A stretch of DNA of 64,000 nucleotides, taken from positions 223,425 through 287,424 of the forward strand of contig JADJQU010000009.1 of NCBI GenBank assembly GCA_016712565.1, in the 5' to 3' direction. The first letter of the stretch is position 1, and every line of letters starts with the position of its first letter. The translations under genes were made by a program, and so were the position numbers. The notes beneath the pieces are model-generated. The model was not told where the DNA came from. It made no database searches and was given only the letters and a program-made list of their open reading frames with translations. Source of the DNA: Planctomycetota bacterium. GTDB lineage: Bacteria > Planctomycetota > UBA1135 > GCA-002686595. Positions 45,618 through 53,728 of this stretch are shown one piece after another.

Positions 45618-46802
45618 TCAGCCGTCTCGCGCCTCGACGAGCGAGCGCACCTTCGGCGGCCACTGGGCCAGCGTGGCCTCGAAATCGAGCGGCTCGAAGC
45701 CCGCGCAGCGGACCTGCACGCGCAGCGGGATCGCGCGCCAGTCCGGCGGCGGGGCGCCGGGCTCGATCGTGACCGCCGTGCAGTCGACATCCAGCGTCGC
45801 TTCGAGCTCGCGCAGCGTGCGCCCGTCGGGAGTGAGCACGACGTCGAGGAGCGGCTCGGTCGCGACCGAAACCGCAAGCAGGTGCTGATCGCCCACGCCG
45901 GCCGCGCGGATCGGACAGCGGACCGAACTCCTGTGCTCGAAGTGCACGGTCGCGTGACGCGAGCGGCCGTGCTGCGTCGTGGACTCCGGATGCGTCCCGA
46001 GCTCGAATCCCTCGGGGCCTGCGAGGATCGGCGTCAGCGCGCCGGAGTTGCCCCACTCCATGGCCGAGATGCCGTGCCCACCGCGCTTCTGGCGCGCCTG
46101 CCGCCGGCGCACCCAGGACGGGCCCGTGAAGTCCTGCGAATCCGTCGCCGGCGCGAGCGCGCCACGATCGAGCGGCAGCCCGGTCTCGTCGCGCACGTCG
46201 AGCAGCACGCGGAACATGCGCGGCAGCTCGATCTCCACCGTGCGAGTCGTCGTCGGACAGGCGACCTCGAAGGGCTCGGGCCCCGGCGCGCCTCCGCGCT
46301 CCGCGGAGCAACGCACGCGATACTGGCCTGTCGGAAGTTCCGTGAAGCGCGCGAAACCGCGCTCGAGGGTCTGCGAGGCCTGCAGTTGGTCGCCCTCGCT
46401 CCAGTGTTCGTTGCCCGGCGCCGAAAGGCGCCACAGTTCCACCTGCCCCTCGGGAGGCAGCACGCTGCGCGCCTTGGCGACCACGGTGAGTTCGAGCGCG
46501 CACGCTCCCTTCTCGATTGGGTCCAAGGGATCCTCCTCGAGGGTCAGCTCCACCTCCTCGACCGGTGGCTCGTGCTCCGGTGCGCTCGCTTCCGCGGGCG
46601 CGTTCGCCTCCGGAGCCGGAGCGGGCGTGCGATCGACCGGCAGGTCCATGACTTCGGCAGCCGGCGGCGGCAACGTCGGTCGATTCGGCCCGGCTCCGCG
46701 CGCCGGGTCGGTTGGCGCGCGCTCGCCCCCCGTGAACGAGAGCCAAAACCAGAGGGCAGCCGCGAGCACCGCGCACGAAAGCCAGGCCAGGGAGCGCCTC
46801 AC
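45618..46802 (-). CDS. membrane-anchored protein with regulatory-like beta domains
   Basis: A 394-residue protein from GTG 46802 with an N-terminal helix (LAWLSCAVLAAALWFWLSF), a Pro/Ala/Glu-rich linker (residues 25-95) and a beta-rich body: GQVELWRLSAPGNEHWSEGD, GFARFTELPTGQYRVRCSAE, RVLLDVRDETGLPLDRGAL. This follows the same plan as the proteins at 9038, 30819 and 32987. No catalytic signature was found. Confidence 0.65.
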   Translation of the reverse strand: MRRSLAWLSCAVLAAALWFWLSFTGGERAPTDPARGAGPNRPTLPPPAAEVMDLPVDRTPAPAPEANAPAEASAPEHEPPVEEVELTLEEDPLDPIEKGACALELTVVAKARSVLPPEGQVELWRLSAPGNEHWSEGDQLQASQTLERGFARFTELPTGQYRVRCSAERGGAPGPEPFEVACPTTTRTVEIELPRMFRVLLDVRDETGLPLDRGALAPATDSQDFTGPSWVRRRQARQKRGGHGISAMEWGNSGALTPILAGPEGFELGTHPESTTQHGRSRHATVHFEHRSSVRCPIRAAGVGDQHLLAVSVATEPLLDVVLTPDGRTLRELEATLDVDCTAVTIEPGAPPPDWRAIPLRVQVRCAGFEPLDFEATLAQWPPKVRSLVEARDG

Positions 46803-47254
46803 AGGAGCAGCCTAACCGTGCCGGCTCCCCCGCGCGACCTCACGGCCGGGCTGCCCCGCTGGGCCCGATGGAGGCGTGCTCGCACTGGCCGCGGCAGCGC
46901 TAACGAAGTTGTTGAGAGAAGGTCCGCGCGGGCGTCTCGCCCGATGGACGCCGCGGGATGGTCAAGAACTCTCGCCAGTCACCGGCTTCGTGCCCGGTCG
47001 GGTGTCCGTCGATCGCAGGCGTCGGGCGCAATGCCGTTCCACCGTCACACGGTCCGGCCCAGCCCAACTCATTCGTCTGTGAGGTACTCAGCCGCCGCCT
47101 GCTCCGAGCATGGGCTCGTTTCGAGCGTGAAACGCCGCGCCGCAGGCAGGCCCATCGGGCCTGGTCCGCTGGCGCCGAAACCCCGTACACTTGGGCTCTC
47201 ACCGACGCACAGCTACGGGCGTCGCCTTGCAGGTTCCCCTGGCGGAGTTCTCCC
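46803..47254. other. intergenic region between divergent genes
   Basis: About 450 bases between the genes at 45618 and 47255. No supported gene or repeat; a GGAG site at about 47242 belongs to the next gene. Confidence 0.5.
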
Positions 47255-48948
47255 ATGCGCCCGTTCCGTGCATTCGTCATTGTCCACGCACTCGCCCTCA
47301 CCCTTCCCGCGCTCGGGCAAACGCCTGGGATCGTGACCTCTGTGGCCATCGAGGGCGACGCGGTGATTCCGAGCGCGCTCGTGACAGCCTTGGTTCGCTC
47401 GGATGTGGACGATCAGGGCGACTCCTTGGTCTGGCTCGAGACTGGATTTCTGAGCCCTACCACCCGGCGCCTGGTCCTCAATGGCACGGTGGTCCTGCAG
47501 CGCGACGACCCCCTGGTCACGCCCCCGGGAGCGCTGCTGTTCGACATCGGGCCGATGTCACTGGGCAACGACTTGTCGCGATCCAGCTATTTCACGCTTC
47601 GAGCCACGGCAGGCATCAATACCACGAACGACTCGGGCGTGTTTCGCGGCCAGTCGATTCTGGTGCGTGAGAGCGGCTCCTGCGCGGCGCCGCAGGTCTC
47701 CGCGGCGACGGTCTATACGGGTTTCAGCGCCGTTCGCAGCAACGACCAGGGAGCGATCGCGGTTTCCTGCGCCTTTGACGATCCTGCCACCGCGGCCGGA
47801 GGCGAAGTCGGGATCCTCAAACTGCAGGTGGATGCGCTCGGCGCGCTCGTGTCCGAATCGTTCATCGCCAAGAGTGGCGACCTCTTGCCGGGACAGACGC
47901 AGGCGCTCACCTCGGTGGGCACGTCCCAGGAGACCCTCGAGATCAATGCCGCTGGGCAGGTGCTCTACGGCGTGCGGGCTTCTTCGACGCAGTCGTTGTA
48001 TCTGGATTCCACGCTCCTGGCGAAGTCCGGGACCGCTTCCCCGATCGCGGGCCGCGATTGGTCGACCGCGCTGATGGACGCACCCGCGGCGCTCAACGAT
48101 GCCGGCGACTGGGCCTTCTACGCGACGATCACGGGTTCGGCGACCGACAATCGGCTGATCTACTCCAACCGCGGCATCATCGCCCAATCGGGCATGCCGG
48201 TTCCGGGCGTGCCGGGATTCACGCTGACGCAGCTTTCGCTTGAGTCCCTGCACATCGCTGCGAACGGCGACGTGATCTGGTACGGCGAATGGAATGACCC
48301 CAACACCGCGACCAACGGAGCCTGGTTTCGCAACCAGTCGATCCTTCTGCGCGAGACCGTCGACGGTTTCGGTGGACAGGCCTTCACGAATCTGACGTAC
48401 GGCACGAACCTCTCGAGCCTCAGCGACAGTGGCGAATATTTCTTGTTCGGGTCAGCGTTGGCCAACGGGAAGTTCGGGCTGTTTCGCTTGGAGCTGCCGC
48501 TCGTGCCCGTCGGCTATTGCACGGCCAAGGTGAACTCCTTGGGCTGCACGCCCGTGATGAGCTACACCGGTGTGGCCAGCGCCTCTGCGAACTCTGGGTT
48601 CGTCGTCCGAGCCGACTCAGTGCTCAACAACAAGGTCGGCCTGCTCCTGTACAGCACCAGCGGACGCGGCGCCACGCCGTTCGCGGGGGGAACGCTCTGC
48701 GTCCAGGCACCTCCGCGGCGCACGACGAGCGCGAGTTCCGGCGGCAATCCGCCCCCAACGACTGCTCGGGCGCCTTTGCCATGGACTTCAACGCCTTCGC
48801 GGCCGGAGCGTTGGGAGGCACGCCGTCCGCGGCCCTGCGCATCCCCGGCAGCGTCGTGCGCGCCCAGTGGTGGGGGCGCGACCCTGGATTCCCGGCACCG
48901 AACAACACGACGTTGAGCGCTGGACTCGAGTTCACGTTGGCCCACTGA
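47255..48948 (+). CDS. secreted repeat-containing protein with planctomycete C-terminal module, one frameshift
   Basis: ATG 47255 follows GGAG and gives a signal peptide ending LPALGQ. The middle (residues 25-415) contains repeated beta segments such as LFDIGPMSLGNDLSRSSYF, VFRGQSILVRESGSCAAP, LYLDSTLLAKSGT and WFRNQSILLRETVDG, as in choice-of-anchor or NHL-like propellers. The module begins at YCTAKVNSLGCTPVMSY; at about 48,752-48,756, in a C-run inside the NPPPNDCSG segment, one base is missing and the remainder (AFAMDFNAFAAGALGG, WWGRDPGF, LSAGLEFTLAH) continues in the next frame to 48948. About 564 residues in all. Confidence 0.78.
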
Positions 48949-49080
48949 GGTCGGTTTGGCCCTTCGGCGCCCACGCGCGCCTGCTCCGCGTCCGCGCCAG
49001 AAGCGTTCTAGCCACCCCCGCCGGGGCACTGGACAGTTTTTCCGACGCGCGTGATGATGGGCGCAGGGAGGAAACCTGCC

Positions 49081-50331
49081 ATGGGAAACGCGGTGCTATC
49101 CAAGTTGGGTCGGTGCGCGAGTGCGAGCCTCGTCGGAGTTTTTCTGCACTCCGTCGCGTGGTGCAATACCTGGATCGTCGACGTCAACAACGGCGCCGGC
49201 GCGCACTTCACCGACATTCCTCCGGCGATCGCCGCAGCACTTCCGGGCGACGTGATTCTGGTGCGAGCGGGGAACTACAGCGCGTTCACGCTCAACAGCG
49301 GCTTGTCCGTCATCGGGCAGGGGCTCGTGCGGACCTCGGGCAACATCAATCTGAGTTCGACTCCCGGCGGTGCGGTGACGGCCCTGTGCGAGGTCCAGCC
49401 AAGCAGTAGGTTGAACTCGATTCGCGTGACCGGCTGCGCGGGGACGGTCCTGTTGCAGGGCCTCGCGGCCGCGGTGGTGATCGACGCGAGTTCCGACGTG
49501 CGACTGTCCGACTGCACGACCTCGCCCGCCCCGGGCATGCTCCAGGGACTGCGGGTCACCAACTCGCGCGCGCAGATCGTCCAGTCGGATTTCGCCGGAG
49601 CCAATGGCGTCGACGGGACGAATTGCGGCGACGGCACGAGTGGCGGAGCCGGCGTTCAGTGCCTGGGCCCCTCGCGCGTGCACTTCGCACGTTCGACGGC
49701 GATCGGCGGAAGAGGCGGCGACGCACTGGGCGTCCTGTGCGTGCCCTTTGCCGGAGACGGCGGCTCTGGCTTGAGCGCCTCCGCTCCGTTTACCGGCGGG
49801 CGACTCGAATTGATCCTCACCGGTGGCGGCGTCGGGCTGGCCCAGGGCGGAGCGGGAGGTGTGGCACCGGGCGGGTTCGACGGCTTCCACGGGCAGTCGA
49901 TGCTCCTCAGTCAAAACGTGATCGCCTGGACGTCGGGAATGGGCTACGTCCCGAGCGCACCCCTCTTGGTCGGCGGCAGCACGCTGATCGTGACGCCGAC
50001 GGAAGAGCCGACGCTCGAGCTAATCGGCACGCCGTCGCCCGGTGCGGTCGTCACCCTGCGCTTGCGTGCCGCGCCGGGGGTGGCCGCGAGGCTCAACCTG
50101 GGCGCGACGCCGATCGTGCAGCCCCAGTCGAACATCCTGGTCGAGAGCCTGGTCATGAAGCAGCGCAGTTTCGACCGCGGTCTGGTGCCGCCCTCGGGGA
50201 TCATCGACACGCCGTGGAGTTTCCAGCCGGGCGCGCCGCTTGGAAAGCTTCTGATCTTCCAGGCCAAGGTGACCGATCCGGCGAGCGGCCTGACGCAGAA
50301 GTCGAACTCGATCGAAGCGATCGTGCGCTGA
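49081..50331 (+). CDS. secreted beta-helix-like protein
   Basis: ATG 49081 follows GGAGG and begins a 416-residue protein with a signal peptide (SASLVGVFLHSVAWC). The opening WIVDVNNGAGAHFTDIPPAI followed by LPGDVILVRAGNYSAFTLN is the usual start of right-handed parallel beta-helix proteins of the pectate-lyase type. Short strand repeats run to about residue 280; the last 130 residues form a separate beta domain (LELIGTPSPGAVVTLRLRAA). No catalytic residues can be assigned. It lacks the shared C-terminal module. Confidence 0.8.
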   Translation: MGNAVLSKLGRCASASLVGVFLHSVAWCNTWIVDVNNGAGAHFTDIPPAIAAALPGDVILVRAGNYSAFTLNSGLSVIGQGLVRTSGNINLSSTPGGAVTALCEVQPSSRLNSIRVTGCAGTVLLQGLAAAVVIDASSDVRLSDCTTSPAPGMLQGLRVTNSRAQIVQSDFAGANGVDGTNCGDGTSGGAGVQCLGPSRVHFARSTAIGGRGGDALGVLCVPFAGDGGSGLSASAPFTGGRLELILTGGGVGLAQGGAGGVAPGGFDGFHGQSMLLSQNVIAWTSGMGYVPSAPLLVGGSTLIVTPTEEPTLELIGTPSPGAVVTLRLRAAPGVAARLNLGATPIVQPQSNILVESLVMKQRSFDRGLVPPSGIIDTPWSFQPGAPLGKLLIFQAKVTDPASGLTQKSNSIEAIVR

Positions 50332-50634
50332 CCGCCGTTGGCTGACCCTCAAGGGGGCTCCGAGGCGCGGCCGCCATCGGTCCGATGCCACCGGGATCCC
50401 GGTGCCTCGACCACGAGGGCTTTTCGCTGCACGCACAACGGCTCGTGCCCGCCGGTCAGCGCGAACGTCCTGGGCCACTCTGCCGCCATGCTGCGCGCCC
50501 CGCCACGGACTCGCGCGCTCGAACGCCATCGAGGAACGAGCCTTCTGCGAGTGAATCCCGGGCCAGCGGGCACGGGCATGCACGCTCCGGGTGCGCGCTA
50601 GGCGACGCATTGCCACGTGCGCACGATCCGGTTG
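50332..50634. other. intergenic region with short remnant
   Basis: Contains the GFSLHAQRLVPAGQRE-coding remnant shared with 42.4 kb. No gene is supported. Confidence 0.4.
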
Positions 50635-50770
50635 CTCGAGCGCCGTCGGAGCACACCTCGTGGGACATCAGCAGCGCCCCACCCTGCGATTGCCCTCCAC
50701 AACCCACGCCGAGCGGCGGCCATCCGCCCCTGCGGCCCTACCCATGGCGACACGGCCAGGAGTTTGCAGG
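50635..50770 (+). promoter_or_regulatory. extended upstream element, copy 6, separated from its gene by IS21
   Basis: CTCGAGCGCCGTCGGA at 50635 and, 102 bases on, CCTAC (50737), then a diverged second box at 50749-50770. The layout matches the copies at 32691 and 41428. Without the IS21 copy at 50843, the distance to the lipoprotein start at 53729 would be about 218 bases, similar to the other element-gene pairs. Confidence 0.4.
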
Positions 50771-51030
50771 CCCTGTCCGTCAGCTGAATTGCTACTCGAG
50801 CTTCGTCGGGCGCGAGCCTCGGCTTGCCTTCCACGGCGTGCGTGTCAAGGCTCGGCCATTCGGATCCACCCTCAGTTCGGTCAAGCGGATCCACTTGGGC
50901 GCGGCTGGAAAAGTCGCCTAGGGCGCCTGACAGGATCGGGATGAGGCTCCTGGAAGGCCAGACGCGGGGTACCGGAAAAATCGGGCCCCAGTTCGGGCAA
51001 GCGGATCCACCTCGACCATGAGCCGATCTC

Positions 51031-51774
51031 TCAGCTCGCCTTCCGCGCCCCAGGCGCCTTGCCGTATGAGTGTCCTTCCACGACCACGACGTGAGCGTGG
51101 TGCAGCAGCCGGTCCATGGCCGCCGAGCCGATCAGCTCGTCGAGGAAGAGCGGATGCCACTCCTCGATCGCGCGGTTGGAGGTGACGATCATCGCGCCGC
51201 GCTCGTAGCGCTGCCGGATCACCTCGTAGAGGTCGATCGGTTCCTCGCCGTCCAGGGGCCGCAAGCCCAGGTCGTCGACGATCAGGAGATCGGGCGTCGT
51301 GTAACGCAGGAGCTTCTTGTCGTAGCTCTGATCCGCACGCGCGCCGCAGCGTCGAGAGCATTCGGTGCGCCGACGTGTATGCGACTGAGTGCCCGCCGCG
51401 GCAGGCGCGTTCTCCGATCGCCTGCGCGAGGTGTGACTTGCCGACGCCCGTCGGGCCGATCAGGAGCACGTTCTCCTGCTTCTCGACGAAGTGGCAGGCC
51501 GCGAGATCGACGAGCTTCGCCTTCGGGATTTTCGGATTGAAGGACCACTCGAAGTCCTCCAGGCGCTTCGTGGTCTCGAAAATTCGCGCGCCGGAGGCGC
51601 TGCTCGGCTTCTTGGATTCGCGCCGCTGCACCTCGTCGCAGCAGACTCGAGAGGAAGTCGGAGTGCGAGATCACCCCGTCGGTTGCTTCTTTGGTCCCGC
51701 AGGTCGAGCGTGTGCAGCACGCCGGAGAGCCGTAGCTTCTTGAGCACCGGCACGAGTTCGTCAGTGATGGACAT
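51031..51774 (-). CDS. istB: IstB helper ATPase of IS21 copy A, frameshifted
   Basis: Starts at ATG 51774 (MSITDELVPVLKKLRLSGVL) inside the end of istA and finishes at 51031. The Walker A motif GPTGVGKSHLAQAI is intact, but at least four small indels compared with copy B (at about 51,690, 51,650, 51,590 and 51,340) change the frame. IstB is the AAA+ partner that helps IstA capture targets. Comparison with the intact copy at 57540 shows the protein this gene should encode. Confidence 0.8.
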
Positions 51775-53324
51775 GGAGGTCTTCTTGGTGAGCGAAGAGG
51801 GACTCAGTGGGTCGACGAGCGAAGCGTGCCCCCTTCGACCACGCTCGCACGCGCTCTCCAGGGAGGGGCTCGAGGTCGAGTCCCTTCCGCAGGATGTTTT
51901 TCAGGCCGCGGTACTCGAGGCAGCCGAAGTGCAGCGCACGCTTGGCTGCCTTGCAGGCACGGTCTCTGGGGAAGGTCTCCAGGTGCGTGACGATCGCCTG
52001 CACGCGACGTAGCTGGGTCAAGACGTCGTCGGTCGAAAGACCGCAGCGACGAGCGCTTCGACCTCTCGGGACCTATCCGCTTCGCACGCCCGTCCCAGTG
52101 CGAGCGGCTGCGCTCGCACCAGTCACGCCGATGCTCGGGCAGGTGTTCCCTGACCGTGCTGCGGCCGCCGCGTGGAAGCCTGGCGTGCGTCCACAGGTGT
52201 TCTTCCCCGAGCCAGATCGCGATCGATGTCTTCGTGCAGCGCACCCACAGGTCCTGATGCAGATGCTTCCAGGGCGCGGAGTAGAAGGCGCCATCGACCT
52301 GCACGTGGCTGTCGCTGTGTAGCCGCGCCAGCTTCCAGATCACGATCTCGAAGCGCGCCTTCGGCAGCGGGATCAGCGCCGAGCGTTCCGCTTCTTCGAA
52401 GAGCTCGATTGGACGACGAGCCGTCGTCCCATGCACGCGCCGATCTGAGACCTCCATCGTCCAGCGCTCGAGCGCAGCCTGGTCCTGGACGATATCGGTC
52501 GACTCCCAGGTCCTGAGGAAGTTGCCGCTGACGTAGCGCACGCCGGCCTCGACCTTGCCCTTCTTCTCCGGCGAGCGCGGCGGCGTCGGGTCGATCTGGA
52601 AGCCGTAGTGGCGCGCCAGCTCGCGATAGCTGCGCTGGATCAGCGGATCGTCGTCGACGCAAAGGCCGCCCGCACCACCGCGGCCTTCAAGTTGTCCGGC
52701 ACGATCACCGGGGCACACCGCCGAAGTGCTCAAAAGCCTGGATGTGCAGCCTGATCCAGGTCGCGACCTTCTGATCAAAGCACAGCGCAGTACGCACGCC
52801 GGCTGAAGCCGAGCGTCATCCACGAAGACCCAGCTCTTGCGCAGGATCCCACGCACGGGGTCGTAGCGTTTGCCGGCGTAGCCGAAGTCCACCTGCGCGA
52901 CATCGCCGGGCGGCGTCTCGACGCGCAAGGCTACGTCGGTGGCCTTGGGGCCCTCGTTGTTCTCGAGCCGCAGGCACAGGCGCTTGATCGCCGAGAGACT
53001 GCCCGAGTAGTCGGGCTGATTCACCCGCAGGTGATCGTGAATCGCCGTCGGACCCGCGCCCTGCGAGCGCAGACGAGCGATCTCATCGCGCCAGGTGTCG
53101 ACCGTGGAGACGGTGACCTCGCCAGCGGCCTCGTGCTCGCGCACCAGGGACGCGAGCACGTCCCGCTCGGGAAGGGCGTCGGCAGCCCCCTCGAGCAGAC
53201 CCGCCGTCGAGACCACGCCCAGGTACTCCCGGATCGTGTTCCGGCCCATGGCGAGCTGCCGCGCGATCCGACGCACGCTCTCGCCCATCCGATGAAGTCG
53301 AATCACTTCCTGCAGTCGATGCAT
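51761..53324 (-). CDS. istA: IstA transposase of IS21 copy A, with indels
   Basis: ATG 53324 (MHRLQEVIRLHRMGESVRRI) has AGGAGG six bases upstream, so it is preferred over 53345. The N-terminal helix-turn-helix and the first part of the DDE domain (VDFGYAGKRYDP) are in frame. Between about 52,670 and 52,820 several indels disturb the region that in copy B reads VPRVIVPDNLKAAVV (second Asp), and the frame then recovers through EKKGKVEAGVRY (the Glu). Another change lies near 52,065. The correct end, overlapping istB, is preserved here but not in copy B. Confidence 0.85.
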
Positions 53325-53728
53325 GTCCGTCCTCCTGGCAGCCATCCCGGGTCCTCCTTGGCTTGGGTGGCCGAGAAGGATGGCGGGCGATGCAGCCCGG
53401 ACGCGGACCGATGCCCACCCCCAGGGGGGGTGGCTCCGCTGCCCGAACCAGGGTGGATCCGCTTGGCCGAACTGAGGTGGATCAGCTTGCCCGAACTGGA
53501 ACCCCGGTCAGGGCACCCGCGGCGTGGATCCGCTTGCCCGAACTACGGGTGGCTCTGATACCCCGAGCTGTGACAGCGTGCGCGGACGCAACGTCCGTAT
53601 GCCGGGTGAAGAACCCTGCGCGCGTCGAGCAACGCCATCCGCTGGACACCTGGTCTTTGCCAGTACATCCTTGTGCCTGGCCCCCAGTGCGGGCCCACCG
53701 CGGACGGGAGTATGAAGTCCGTCAACCC

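Larger units (their letters stand above)
50843..53575 (-). mobile_element. IS21-family insertion sequence, copy A
   Basis: A 2,733-bp element with TGTCA...TGACA ends; inverted ends TGTCAAGGCTCGG and TGTCACAGCTCGG match at 11 of 13 positions. It is flanked by a perfect 7-bp direct repeat GCGTGCG (50836-50842 and 53576-53582). Several subterminal repeats of the type GGATCCGCTTGCCCGAACT lie inside both ends, as in IS21 relatives. It carries istA and istB on the minus strand, both with indels relative to copy B. Confidence 0.92.
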
